Source: Streptomyces sp. NRRL S-1022 (GTDB lineage Bacteria > Actinomycetota > Actinomycetes > Streptomycetales > Streptomycetaceae). Taken from it: a stretch of 64,000 bases of DNA. The stretch covers positions 1 to 64,000 of the forward strand of contig NZ_JOIU01000033.1 of the NCBI RefSeq assembly GCF_000720135.1. The letters run 5' to 3'. The notes under the pieces were generated by a model. It had not been told where the DNA came from, made no database searches, and saw nothing but the letters and a program-made list of their open reading frames with translations. Positions 19,294 through 27,576 of this stretch are shown one piece after another (positions within the stretch are counted from its first letter, which is position 1; each line of letters opens with the position of its first letter). The translations under genes and the position numbers were made by a program.

Positions 19294-19785
19294 GTGACAG
19301 ACAGCAGCAAGCGCCCGCTGGCCGTGTTCGACCTCGACAACACGCTGGCCGACACCGCCCACCGCCAGCACTTCCTGACGAGCAGGCCGCGCGACTGGGA
19401 CGCGTTCTTCGCCGCCGCGCCCCAGGACCCGCCGCTCGCGGAGGGCGTGGCGCTGGCCGAGGAGAGCGCCGGCACGTGTGAGGTCGTCTACCTCACCGGC
19501 CGCCCCGAGCGGTGCCGCCGGGACACGCTGGACTGGCTCGCTGCCCACGGACTGCCCGAGGGGCCCGTCCACATGCGGAGCGACACCGACCGCAGACCGG
19601 CCCGGTTCACCAAGCTGCAGATCCTGCGCCGGCTCGCCCGGGACCGGGAGGTGCGGGTGCTGGTGGACGACGACGAGCTGGTGTGCGACGACGCCGAGCG
19701 CGCCGGGTTCACCGTCGTACGGGCCCGCTGGGCCGCGAAGTCGGCCGTGCTGGAGGAGGCGCAGGAGCGCGAGGGGCGTACCTGA
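19294..19785 (+). CDS. HAD-like phosphatase (polynucleotide-kinase-phosphatase type)
   Basis: 163 residues. The catalytic HAD motif I is FDLDNTLAD (about residues 13-21). Motif II is VVYLTGRPERCR, in which the Arg-rich continuation resembles the phosphatase domain of T4 polynucleotide kinase. Motif IV acidic residues are in VRVLVDDDELVC. Such proteins dephosphorylate nucleotides or 3'-phosphate nucleic-acid ends. The substrate here is unknown. The GTG at 19294 begins the conserved block. It is a single gene, convergent with dodecin. Confidence 0.8.
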   Translation: MTDSSKRPLAVFDLDNTLADTAHRQHFLTSRPRDWDAFFAAAPQDPPLAEGVALAEESAGTCEVVYLTGRPERCRRDTLDWLAAHGLPEGPVHMRSDTDRRPARFTKLQILRRLARDREVRVLVDDDELVCDDAERAGFTVVRARWAAKSAVLEEAQEREGRT

Positions 19786-19803
19786 GAAGCCGCGTCGGCC
19801 GGC

Positions 19804-20019
19804 TCAGTCGCCGTCCTCCAGCCGGAAGCCCACCTTCAGGCCCACCTGGTAGTGCTCGACCCGGCCGTTCTCGATCTGGCCGCGGACCTGGGTCACCTCG
19901 AACCAGTCCAGGTTGCGCAGGGTCTGGTCGGCTCGGGCGATGCCGTTGCGGATGGCCTGGTCGAGTCCCTCGTGGGAGGTGCCGACGATCTCGGTGACCC
20001 GGTAGGTGTGGTTCGACAT
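19804..20019 (-). CDS. Dodecin family flavin-binding protein
   Basis: 71 residues, the standard dodecin length. The sequence runs from YRVTEIVGTSHEGLDQAIRN through LRNLDWFEVTQVRGQI to VEHYQVGLKVGFRLED, including the Trp that stacks on flavin. Dodecins assemble into hollow dodecamers that store or buffer FMN/FAD or CoA in the cytosol. GAGGAG eight bases before the ATG supports the start. It is monocistronic, sharing the upstream region with the divergent sugar-binding lipoprotein gene. Confidence 0.92.
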   Translation of the reverse strand: MSNHTYRVTEIVGTSHEGLDQAIRNGIARADQTLRNLDWFEVTQVRGQIENGRVEHYQVGLKVGFRLEDGD

Positions 20020-20109
20020 GCGGGTGCTCCTCTCGTGTCACGCCGTACTCCACCGTGCCGTATCCGCGCTCCGTCCGCACGGCGTCGCCGCTGTACCGCC
20101 GGGTAGCCC

Positions 20110-20138
20110 TTGACCTCCGCATTGGTCCATACCAAAAT
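20110..20138 (+). promoter_or_regulatory. Promoter with DasR-like palindrome for binding-protein gene
   Basis: TTGACC (20110-20115), a 17-bp spacer and CAAAAT (20133-20138) form a vegetative-type promoter. The inverted repeat TTGGT-CCAT-ACCAA (20122-20135) lies in the spacer and -10. Its core TGGTCCATACCA matches 10 of 12 bases of the DasR/chitinase-operator consensus TGGTCTAGACCA. A bound repressor would block polymerase. Confidence 0.5.
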
Positions 20139-20226
20139 CCAGCTCACCCGTACGAGCCCCCGCTCGTCCCCCACGCCGGGCCCCTTCCCTGTCCCCGCAC
20201 CCCTGCCCGACAGAACAGGACCCCTC

Positions 20227-21483
20227 GTGAGACGACGTCTGCTCGCCCTCATCTGCGTCACCGGCTCCCTCGTCAGCGGCTGCGGGATGCTCCCCGGCGA
20301 CCACGAGCGCAGGACCGTCACCGTGTGGCTGATGAAGGACAGCGCTTCCAGGGAGTTCCTGCAGCGGTTCACCGAGGACTTCGAACGCACCCACGGCGAC
20401 CTGCGGTTGGACATCCGTATCCAGCAGTGGACCGGCATCGTCGAGAAGGTCCGCACCGCACTGAAGGCGGAGTCCGGCGACGGCCCGGACGTCATCGAGG
20501 TCGGCAACACCCAGGTGCCGCTGTACGCCGACGGCGGCCGGCTCACCGACCTCACCCTGGAGTCGATGCGGGACTGGGGCAAGGAGAAGTGGCTGCCCGG
20601 CCTCGCCCAGCCCGGCAAGGACGGCAACAAGCAGTACGGCATCCCCTGGTACGCGGCCAACCGCGTCGTCATCTACCGCAAGGACCTGTTCGAACAGGCC
20701 GGCGTCACCCGCCCGCCGAGGACCCGCGAGGAATGGCTCGCCGCCACCGAGAAGCTCGACTCCGGCGACACACAGGGCATCTACCTCGCCGGACAGGACT
20801 GGTACACGCTCTCCGGCTTCATCTGGGACGAGGGCGGCGACCTCGCCCGGGAACAGGACTACACCTGGCGGGGCACCCTGGACTCCCCGGCCGCGCTGCG
20901 CGGCATGGACTTCTACCGCCGGCTCCAGGCGCTCGGCAAGGGGCCCGTGGACGCCGACGAGGAACACCCGCCCCAGGCAGGGGTGTTCGCCGGCGGCAAG
21001 GCCGCCCAGATCATCGCCGTACCCGGGCTCGCCCAGTCCATCCTCAAGCAGAACCCGGCACTGAAGGGCAAGCTCGGCTTCTTCCCCGTGCCCGGCACGA
21101 CCGCCGGCCGGCCCGGCACCGTCTTCACCGGCGGCTCCGACCTGGTCGTCCCGCGCAACACCGGCGACCAGTTCGCCGCGACCGCCGTCGTCGCGGCGCT
21201 CACCGGCGCCAAGTGGGACACCGAACTCGCCCGCACCATGAACTACGTGCCCAACAAGACCACCCTGGCCGGCGCGGTCGCCGGGGAGGAGGGGGTCGCC
21301 GCCATGGCCGCGGGCGCGGCACACGGGCGGGCGACCCCCCACAGCCCTCAGTGGGCCGACGTGGAGGCCGACAACCCGATCAAGGAGTACATGACCCGGG
21401 TGCTGAACGGCGCGGACCCGGCGACCGAGGCCCGCCGAGCCTCCCGCAAGATCACCGAGCTGCTCACCCCGAACGTGGGCTGA
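20227..21483 (+). CDS. Sugar ABC transporter substrate-binding lipoprotein
   Basis: 418 residues. A short signal peptide ends in VSGC (lipobox, about residue 19). The mature protein is a family 1 extracellular solute-binding protein: VTVWLMKDSASREFLQRFTEDFE near the start, GPDVIEVGNTQVPLYADGG, IPWYAANRVVIYRKDLFEQAGV, and C-terminal PQWADVEADNPIKEYM. These bind oligosaccharides such as chitobiose, maltodextrin or N,N'-diacetylchitobiose. No permease or ATPase genes are adjacent, so it must work with components encoded elsewhere, as many Streptomyces sugar importers do with the shared ATPase MsiK. The DasR-like site upstream points to amino sugars (inference). Confidence 0.88.
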   Translation: MRRRLLALICVTGSLVSGCGMLPGDHERRTVTVWLMKDSASREFLQRFTEDFERTHGDLRLDIRIQQWTGIVEKVRTALKAESGDGPDVIEVGNTQVPLYADGGRLTDLTLESMRDWGKEKWLPGLAQPGKDGNKQYGIPWYAANRVVIYRKDLFEQAGVTRPPRTREEWLAATEKLDSGDTQGIYLAGQDWYTLSGFIWDEGGDLAREQDYTWRGTLDSPAALRGMDFYRRLQALGKGPVDADEEHPPQAGVFAGGKAAQIIAVPGLAQSILKQNPALKGKLGFFPVPGTTAGRPGTVFTGGSDLVVPRNTGDQFAATAVVAALTGAKWDTELARTMNYVPNKTTLAGAVAGEEGVAAMAAGAAHGRATPHSPQWADVEADNPIKEYMTRVLNGADPATEARRASRKITELLTPNVG

Positions 21484-21498
21484 CCGGCCGCAGCCGGC

Positions 21499-22458
21499 TC
21501 ACCGCAGCACGCTCAGCGACAGCGCGAAGCGGCCCTGCGGGTCCGTCCACCAGTGGGTCAGCTCCAGGCCCGCGGCGGCCAGTTCCGCGGTCACACCCTC
21601 CCTCCGGAACTTGGCCGACACCTCGGTGCGCAGCTCCTCGCCCGCCGCGAAGTCCACGGCGAGGTCCAGCGCGGGCACCTTCACGGTCTGCGCGGTACGG
21701 GAGCGCAGCCGCATCTCGATCCACTCCCGCTCGGCGTTCCACAGGGCCACGTGGTCGAACGCGTCCGGGTCGAAGTCGGCGCCCAGTTCGCGGTCGACCA
21801 CGGCCAGCACGTTCTTGTTGAACGCGGCCGTCACCCCGGCCGCGTCGTCGTACGCCCGGACCAGCACCCCCTCGTCCTTGACCAGGTCCGTGCCGAGCAG
21901 GAGCCCGTCGCCCGGGGCGAGCAGCGAGCGCACGGAGTCCAGGAAGCGGGCGCGTTCGGCGGGCAGCAGGTTGCCGATCGTGCCGCCGAGGAACGCCACC
22001 AGCAGGGGTCCGGGCGTCGCGGGCAGGGTCAGCGGGGCGGTGAAGTCGGCGATGAGGGCGTGGACGTCGAGGTCCGGGCGCTCGTCGATCAGGGTCTGCC
22101 CGGCCTGGGTGAGGGCGCTCTCGCTGACGTCGACCGGGACGTACGCCGACAGGGGGAGCGCGTCGATCAGATAGCGGGTCTTCTCCGAGGAGCCCGAACC
22201 CAGCTCGACCAGGGTGCGGGCACCGCTCGCGGCGGCGATCTCACCGGACCGGTCGGCGAGGATCTCCCGCTCGGCGCGGGTGGGGTAGTACTCGGGCAGT
22301 TCGGTGATCTGCTCGAACAGCTCGCTGCCGCGGGCGTCGTAGAACCACTTCGGCGGCAGCCACTTCGGCGCGGCGGTGAGGCCGTGCAGGACGTCGGCGC
22401 GCAGCGCGGCGTCCGTCGCGTCCTCGGGGAGCGTGCGGGTGACGTGCAGGGGGCTCAA
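21499..22458 (-). CDS. egtD: L-histidine N-alpha-methyltransferase (hercynine synthesis)
   Basis: 319 residues, typical EgtD length. It has the KWFYDARGSELFEQITELPEYYPT substrate region, SAM motif LVELGSGSSEKT (about residue 84) and the VPVDVSESAL and FLGGTIGNL motifs. It trimethylates the alpha-amino group of histidine using SAM to give hercynine, the first intermediate of ergothioneine. The start is a TTG: it overlaps the egtC stop as TTGA, begins the conserved SPLHVTRTLP block, and is preceded by AAGGAG at eight bases. It is the last gene of the egtABCD operon. Confidence 0.93.
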   Translation of the reverse strand: MSPLHVTRTLPEDATDAALRADVLHGLTAAPKWLPPKWFYDARGSELFEQITELPEYYPTRAEREILADRSGEIAAASGARTLVELGSGSSEKTRYLIDALPLSAYVPVDVSESALTQAGQTLIDERPDLDVHALIADFTAPLTLPATPGPLLVAFLGGTIGNLLPAERARFLDSVRSLLAPGDGLLLGTDLVKDEGVLVRAYDDAAGVTAAFNKNVLAVVDRELGADFDPDAFDHVALWNAEREWIEMRLRSRTAQTVKVPALDLAVDFAAGEELRTEVSAKFRREGVTAELAAAGLELTHWWTDPQGRFALSLSVLR

Positions 22459-23234
22459 CGGCAGGGCTCCTTCGGTGAGGCGGACGCCGGTTCGTCCAAG
22501 GGGGCGAGCAGCACACCGGCGCGGCTCGCGGTGAGCACGGTGCGGTCGGGGACCTCCTGCCAGAGGGGGTCGTCGTCGTACGGCTCGGAGGCCACGACGG
22601 TGTTCCGGCCCGGCTCCGTGCGGTACCAGAGCGAGTCGCCCCAGGCGGTGGCGGCGATCGTGGCTCCGTCGGTCAGCAGCAGGTTCAGACGGGAGGCGGG
22701 GGCGGCCCGGGCCAGTTGGCGAACCGTTTCGCCCAAGGCGTCGTCCGGTTCGTCCCCGTTGCGCAGCCGGTGCAGGACCAGTGCCCAGACGAACGCCGAG
22801 TCGGTGCGGGCCTGGAGCGACAGCAGGTCGACCGGCGGCAGCGCGGACACCAGGGGCGCCGCCGAGTCCGGCCAGCCCGCGATCATCCCGTTGTGGCTGA
22901 ACAGCCACCGCCCGGACGCGAACGGTGCCGCAGCGGCCTCGGCGTCCGCCCCCGCCAGGGTCGCGTCCCGGACGGCGGCGAGCACGGCGCCCGAGCGCAC
23001 CACCCGGCCCAGGTCGGCGAAGGACAGGTCGGCCCAGATCGGCCCGGCGCGCCGGTAGCGCGCCGGGACCGGATCGCCGGAGGTGTACCAGCCCACCCCG
23101 AAACCGTCGGCGTTGACCGTCCCGTGCCGCTGCCGGCGCGGCGCCCACGACTGCCGGAACAGGCTGTGCGGGGGCTCCACGAGGAGCCGGCCGAGCGGCT
23201 CCTCGGGGCCCAGATAGGCGAGGTGACGGCACAT
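22455..23234 (-). CDS. egtC: Gamma-glutamyl-hercynylcysteine sulfoxide hydrolase
   Basis: 259 residues. A class II glutamine-amidotransferase (Ntn) fold starts MCRHLAYLG, so Cys2 becomes the N-terminal nucleophile. Other conserved pieces are NADGFGVGWY and LFSHNGMIAGW. EgtC removes the glutamyl group from gamma-glutamyl-hercynylcysteine sulfoxide in ergothioneine synthesis. The ATG overlaps the egtB stop by one base and its own stop overlaps the egtD TTG by four. The assignment is firm from the operon context. Confidence 0.93.
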   Translation of the reverse strand: MCRHLAYLGPEEPLGRLLVEPPHSLFRQSWAPRRQRHGTVNADGFGVGWYTSGDPVPARYRRAGPIWADLSFADLGRVVRSGAVLAAVRDATLAGADAEAAAAPFASGRWLFSHNGMIAGWPDSAAPLVSALPPVDLLSLQARTDSAFVWALVLHRLRNGDEPDDALGETVRQLARAAPASRLNLLLTDGATIAATAWGDSLWYRTEPGRNTVVASEPYDDDPLWQEVPDRTVLTASRAGVLLAPLDEPASASPKEPCR

Positions 23235-24577
23235 CAGACGGTCTCCGAGCGGGCGGTGCGGAACCCGGAGAAGATCTGCCGGCGGATCGGGTAGTCCCAG
23301 TTGCGGAACGTGCCCCGGCACGCCACCGGGTCCACGGCGAACGAACCGCCGCGCAGCACCTTGTGCTCGGGCCCGAAGAACACCTCCGAGTACTCCTTGT
23401 ACGGGAAGGCCGCGAAGCCCGGGTACGGCAGGAAGTCGCTCGCCGTCCACTCCCACACGTCGCCGATCAACTGCCGGACGCCGAGCGGGGACTCGCCGGC
23501 CGGGTAGCTGCCGGCCGGAGCGGGCCTGAGGTGCCGCTGGCCCAGGTTGGCGTGGTCGGGCGCCGGGTCGGCGTCGCCCCACGGGTAGCGCCGGGAGCGG
23601 CCGGTGGCCGGGTCGAAGCGGGCCGCCTTCTCCCACTCCGTCTCGGTGGGCAGGCGCCGTCCGGCCCACCGGGCGTAGGCGTCCGCCTCGTACCAGCACA
23701 CGTGCAGCACCGGCTCGTCCGGCGGTACCGGTTCGGTGATCCCGAACCGGCGCCGCAGCCACTGGCCGCCGTCCCGCCGCCAGAACAGCGGGGCCGAGAT
23801 GCCGTGCCGCCGGATGTGCGCCCAGCCCTCGGGCGACCACCAGCGTTCGGTGCCGTAGCCGCCGTCCTCGATGAACGCCTGGTACGCGGCGTTCGTCACC
23901 GGGGTGGTGTCGATCCAGAAAGGCGCCACCTCCCGCGGGTGCGCCGGGCGTTCGTTGTCCAGGGCCCACGGCTCGCTGGAGGTGCCCATGGTGAACGGGC
24001 CGCCCGGTACGAGGACTTCGGCCGGTCCCGTGAACAGCGGGAGCGGATCCGGGTCCGGGGCGGTCAGGACCTGCGGCCCGGTGCGGAGCTGATGGGTGAT
24101 CAGCATGGTTTCGTCGTGCTGCTGTTCGTGCTGGGCGATCATGCCGAAGGCGAAGCCGGCCTCGGTCAGCCGGGTGCCGTGGAAGTCGGCCGCCTCCAGC
24201 AGGTCCAGCGCCCGGCCGCGCACCTCGGCCGCGTACCGGCGGGCCTCGGCGGGCGGCAGCAGCGGCAGCGAGGGGCGCTCGGCACGCGCGTGCTCGAAGG
24301 CGTCGTACAGGTTGTCTATCTCGGGCCGCATCGCCTCCCGGCCGCCGACCGTCCGGAGCAGCCACTGCTCCTCCTGGTTGCCGATGTGCGCCAGGTCCCA
24401 CACCAGCGGGGACATCAGCGGCGAGTGCTGCGCGGTGAGATCCGGTTCGTCGACGCAGCTGGTCAGCAGCGTGGTGCGGTCTCGGGCGGTGAGGAGGGAG
24501 GCCAGCGCGCGCTCGCGCAGCGCTTCGCTGTCCGTCCCTTCGGCCCGGGTCTCGGTGTCGGTCTCGGGCGCGGTCAT
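23234..24577 (-). CDS. egtB: Hercynine oxygenase (sulfoxide synthase)
   Basis: 447 residues. An N-terminal DinB-like domain carries the non-haem iron ligands His64 (DLAHIGNQEE) and His150/His154 (AQHEQQHDE). The C-terminal half is a formylglycine-generating-enzyme-type domain (GGPFTMGT, RRLPTETEWEKAARF, GDVWEWTASDF, VLRGGSFA). It joins gamma-glutamylcysteine to hercynine with O2, forming the C-S bond. The ATG overlaps the egtA stop (ATGA). Its length equals that of EgtA by coincidence. Confidence 0.94.
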   Translation of the reverse strand: MTAPETDTETRAEGTDSEALRERALASLLTARDRTTLLTSCVDEPDLTAQHSPLMSPLVWDLAHIGNQEEQWLLRTVGGREAMRPEIDNLYDAFEHARAERPSLPLLPPAEARRYAAEVRGRALDLLEAADFHGTRLTEAGFAFGMIAQHEQQHDETMLITHQLRTGPQVLTAPDPDPLPLFTGPAEVLVPGGPFTMGTSSEPWALDNERPAHPREVAPFWIDTTPVTNAAYQAFIEDGGYGTERWWSPEGWAHIRRHGISAPLFWRRDGGQWLRRRFGITEPVPPDEPVLHVCWYEADAYARWAGRRLPTETEWEKAARFDPATGRSRRYPWGDADPAPDHANLGQRHLRPAPAGSYPAGESPLGVRQLIGDVWEWTASDFLPYPGFAAFPYKEYSEVFFGPEHKVLRGGSFAVDPVACRGTFRNWDYPIRRQIFSGFRTARSETV

Positions 24578-25917
24578 GTACGGATGTCCTTCCTCCCGTA
24601 GGCGGTACGGGCGCCCCCGGCCGGGCCGGAACGGGGCGGGTCGGTCGCGGTCAGCCGGTCCAGCAGGTCGTCGGCCGGGCAGCGGCCCCGGGCCACGTGG
24701 CGGTCCCGGAACGCCGCCACGGCGTCGGTGACCCGGGCCGTGGCGCCCAGCCGGGGCAGCGCCTCCAGGGCCACCGCGAAACAGGTGTCGGCGGCCTCGC
24801 GCAGCTCCGGGTCGGCGAGCCCGAACCGGGCCGCGTCGACCCACAGCGGGTTGTGCGGCGCGGGCCGGTTCAGGGCGCGTTCGGCCAGCGGCTTCACGGT
24901 CCGGTAGGCGCGCTCGGCGGCCTCCGGGTCGTCGAACAGCGCCGCCGTCACCGCGAGCGGCACCAGCCAGCCGTCCTCGCCGGGCTGCGCGTCGATCATC
25001 CGCAGCTCCAGATGACCACGGGGCCGGACCGGCGGGAACAGGGTCGTCAGGTGGTAGTCCAGGTCCGCGCGGGTGGGCGGCCGGGGCGACCGGGAACGGG
25101 TCCACTCCCGGAAGGTGAGCCCGTCGGGCACCTCCCACGGCCCGTTCTCCCGGCGGACGCACATCACCGGCGAGTCCAGCACGTGCCGGGCCCAGGCGGT
25201 GCGCGGCTCACCGTCCAGCGGGGGGGCGCCGGCCCGGCCGGCACCGATCTCCGTCCACGTCAGCTGGCGGGTGGACTGCCAGCCCGTGGGCCGGCCGCCC
25301 CGCAGCGGGGAGTTGGCGAACGCGGCCACCAGGACCGCGCCCAGCTGATGCGCCAGCCACCAGCGCCTGGCGTGCCCCAGCGGACCCGGTTCCTCGTGGC
25401 CGGCGTCCACGCAGACCTGGACGGAGGCCGTGGTGCACATCATGTGACGGCCGGCCGGACCGGTGCGGTCCAGGCAGGTCTCCATGGCGTCGTAGCGCGG
25501 CTCGTGCAGGAATCTGCGGGGCGTGTGCCAGGGGTCGTGGCCGATGCCCGCGAGGCCGAGACCGTCCTTCGCCAGGACCGACCGTACGGTGTCCAGGTCG
25601 GCGGAGACGGTGTCGACGCACTCCATCAGGGAGGCGGCGGGCGGCGAGCTCAGCTCCAGCTGGCCGCCGGGTTCGACGGTGAGCGCCGAGCCCAGGGGGA
25701 CGGCCCGCAGGGCGGTGTAGGCCGCTTCGAGCCGTTCGGGTGAGACCGGGAGCTGCGGCAGCTCCAGGGAGTGGACGAGCCACTCCAGTTCGACACCGAG
25801 GGTGCGGGGCGGGCCGGTCTTGAAGCAGATGCCCCGGACCAGGGCCTCCACCTCGGCCTCGGTGACGGCGGTGCGGTGCTCCGTACAGTCACCGCCGTCG
25901 CTCTGTGTGTCCGACAT
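24574..25917 (-). CDS. egtA: Glutamate-cysteine ligase for ergothioneine
   Basis: 447 residues of the GshA-like ligase family: TLGVELEWLVHS near residue 40 (substrate carboxylate/metal side), a TVEPGGQLELSSPP strand, GIGHDPWHTPRRF, and HMMCTTASVQVCVDAG. It makes gamma-glutamylcysteine, the sulfur donor for EgtB. The ATG at 25917 has AGGAGG six bases upstream. As the first gene of egtABCD its promoter lies in the 211-bp gap shared with the divergent macrodomain gene. No egtE lyase gene is present in the operon, as in other Streptomyces, where it is encoded elsewhere. Confidence 0.92.
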   Translation of the reverse strand: MSDTQSDGGDCTEHRTAVTEAEVEALVRGICFKTGPPRTLGVELEWLVHSLELPQLPVSPERLEAAYTALRAVPLGSALTVEPGGQLELSSPPAASLMECVDTVSADLDTVRSVLAKDGLGLAGIGHDPWHTPRRFLHEPRYDAMETCLDRTGPAGRHMMCTTASVQVCVDAGHEEPGPLGHARRWWLAHQLGAVLVAAFANSPLRGGRPTGWQSTRQLTWTEIGAGRAGAPPLDGEPRTAWARHVLDSPVMCVRRENGPWEVPDGLTFREWTRSRSPRPPTRADLDYHLTTLFPPVRPRGHLELRMIDAQPGEDGWLVPLAVTAALFDDPEAAERAYRTVKPLAERALNRPAPHNPLWVDAARFGLADPELREAADTCFAVALEALPRLGATARVTDAVAAFRDRHVARGRCPADDLLDRLTATDPPRSGPAGGARTAYGRKDIRT

Positions 25918-26092
25918 GTCGGGTCCTCCTGAAATTCCACCGTGCCACCGGCCCGGCGTCGTGTCCGGGCAGCGCTCGTCCTACCCAAAACCACTCCGGC
26001 GAATCGCACAAGGGTGCCAACCGGGACGTTCCGGATCCGTCACCTCCGTTTCTTTGCGTGTTTCCGGGCCGTTCCCGGGTCGGGAAACTCCG

Positions 26093-26122
26093 TTGCACCG
26101 CGGCACCAGCATCACCCAGGAT
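26093..26122 (+). promoter_or_regulatory. Candidate promoter upstream of macrodomain gene
   Basis: TTGCAC (26093-26098) and CAGGAT (26117-26122) are separated by 18 bp. Expected initiation falls on or next to the ATG at 26129, which would give a leaderless transcript. Confidence 0.35.
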
Positions 26123-26128
26123 GCCTGC

Positions 26129-26191
26129 ATGAGCACGACGGGGGAGACCGCGCAGGCCGTGGTCGGGGCGCCCACGGGGGTGGCGCCGTGA
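26129..26191 (+). CDS. 20-residue upstream ORF coupled to macrodomain gene
   Basis: ATG at 26129 opens a 20-codon frame (MSTTGETAQAVVGAPTGVAP). Its TGA overlaps the GTG of the next gene by four bases (GTGA). It could be a leader peptide that delivers ribosomes to the downstream start, which has no good Shine-Dalgarno of its own. It is too short to judge by composition, so this is a tentative gene. Confidence 0.3.
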   Translation: MSTTGETAQAVVGAPTGVAP

Positions 26192-27036
26192 GCGCGCGCC
26201 TGCGCGGGGTCGCCGCGGAGACGGAACGTATCGTCGCCGCGGGCTGGTACCGGACACCGGACGGGCGGCAGGTGTCCGTCGCGGACGCGGTCGAGGCCGC
26301 GCGGGCGGGCACCCGGCTGTTCGGTCCCGCGCCGGTGCCGGTGCCGCCCGGAGCACCCGCGAACACGACGGTCTTCGAGGTCACCGGCGAGAGCAGCCTG
26401 GAGGCGGCCCGCCGGCTGGCCGGCGCCCCCGTCGCCGTCCTGAACTTCGCCTCGGCCCGGAACCCGGGCGGCGGCTACCTCAACGGCGCGCAGGCCCAGG
26501 AGGAGGCCCTGTGCCGCGCCTCCGCGCTGCACACCTGCCTGCTGTCGGCCCGTGCCTTCTACGACCACCACCGCGCCGACCGTGACCCGTTCTACTCCGA
26601 CCGGGTGATTCACTCCCCGGCCGTCCCCGTCTTCCGCGACGACCGCGGCCGGCTGCTCGCCGAGCCGTACCGCGCGGGCTTCCTGACGGCCGCCGCCCCC
26701 AACGCGGGCGTGATCCGCAGGACGGCCCCGCAGCGGGCCGCCGGGCTGCCCGGCGCCCTGGCCGTGCGCGCCGAACGCGTCCTGGAGACGGCCGCGGCCC
26801 ACGGCTACCGCCGCCTGGTCCTCGGCGCCTGGGGCTGCGGCGTCTTCCGGAACGACCCGGCCCTCGTCGCCCGCGCCTTCCGCACCCTGCTGGGTCCCGG
26901 CGGCCGGTTCGCCCACCGCTTCGCACACGTGGTGTTCGGCGTGCTGGACCGGACAACGGGGGCGGTGGCGCGGACGGCGTTCGAACGGGCGTTCACGCAG
27001 ACGGGGGCGGAGGCCGGGTCCGTCAGGTGTAGGTGA
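26188..27036 (+). CDS. TIGR02452-family macrodomain (PARG-like) protein
   Basis: 282 residues. The family hallmarks are VLNFASARNPGGGYLNGAQAQEEALCR (around residues 88-114, containing the PARG signature GGG followed by QEE) and VLGAWGCGVFRNDP near the C-terminus. This is a microbial poly(ADP-ribose) glycohydrolase-like macrodomain, which removes ADP-ribose polymers or related modifications. The bacterial members often accompany defence or stress genes. Here it is divergent from egtA and followed by a PemK-like gene on the other strand. The GTG start at 26188 begins the conserved N-terminal helix. Confidence 0.83.
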   Translation: MSARLRGVAAETERIVAAGWYRTPDGRQVSVADAVEAARAGTRLFGPAPVPVPPGAPANTTVFEVTGESSLEAARRLAGAPVAVLNFASARNPGGGYLNGAQAQEEALCRASALHTCLLSARAFYDHHRADRDPFYSDRVIHSPAVPVFRDDRGRLLAEPYRAGFLTAAAPNAGVIRRTAPQRAAGLPGALAVRAERVLETAAAHGYRRLVLGAWGCGVFRNDPALVARAFRTLLGPGGRFAHRFAHVVFGVLDRTTGAVARTAFERAFTQTGAEAGSVRCR

Positions 27037-27053
27037 AGGTGCGGGGGTGCGGT

Positions 27054-27080
27054 CGGCCGCCGTGCCCGGGCGGGCGGCCG
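27054..27080. terminator. Hairpin between convergent macrodomain and PemK-like genes
   Basis: CGGCCGCC (27054-27061) pairs with GGCGGCCG (27073-27080), an 8-bp perfect stem in the 65-bp gap between two convergent stops. Confidence 0.5.
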
Positions 27081-27101
27081 GGTTCGAGTGGTGCGGGCCG
27101 G

Positions 27102-27548
27102 TCAGGTCCAGCCGTAGCGCTCGTGCAGGCGCCGGCGGACGAGGTCGAAACGCATCCGGTCCAGGGCGCACGCCTCCCGGCGCATGCCCTCCTCGTGGAG
27201 GCGCAGCACGCGGTCCACGGCCACCCAGGAGTCCCGGCCCGACCGGTCCCAGGGGCCGCTGCCGATCGCCACCCAGTCCCGGTCGTCGTCGTGCCGCCTG
27301 CTGGACAGCCGGACGGCGAGCAGGGTGCGGCCCGGCTCCCGGGCCACGACCAGCACCGGGCGGTCCTTGCCCCGCCCGTCGTTCTCCTCGAACGGCACCC
27401 AGGTCCACACGATCTCCCCGGGATCCGGGTCGCCGTCGTGGGCGGGGGAGTACTCGGTGCGCACCCGGCCGACCGCGCGCGGATCGGCCTCGGTGGTGGC
27501 GTGCGGGCCGTGACGGCCGGGGACGTTCTCTTCGGTGGTCGTACTCAC
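27102..27548 (-). CDS. PemK/MazF-like type II toxin-family protein
   Basis: 148 residues. After a charged ~40-residue N-terminal extension, the PemK-like fold begins with DPGEIVWTWVPFEENDGRGKDRPVLVVARE. It continues with LLAVRLSSRRH and ends in a helical segment (CALDRMRFDLVRRRLHERYGW). PF02452 proteins are ribosome-independent endoribonucleases when paired with an antitoxin. No antitoxin gene is adjacent on either side, so this is a solitary family member that may be inactive or have another nucleic-acid role. Confidence 0.75.
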   Translation of the reverse strand: MSTTTEENVPGRHGPHATTEADPRAVGRVRTEYSPAHDGDPDPGEIVWTWVPFEENDGRGKDRPVLVVAREPGRTLLAVRLSSRRHDDDRDWVAIGSGPWDRSGRDSWVAVDRVLRLHEEGMRREACALDRMRFDLVRRRLHERYGWT

Positions 27549-27576
27549 GCAGGCACCCTAAGGGTGTCCGGGGGGC

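Noticed and set aside
26121..26132. ATG at 26121 as an alternative leader start
   Set aside because: It encodes only three codons before a stop.
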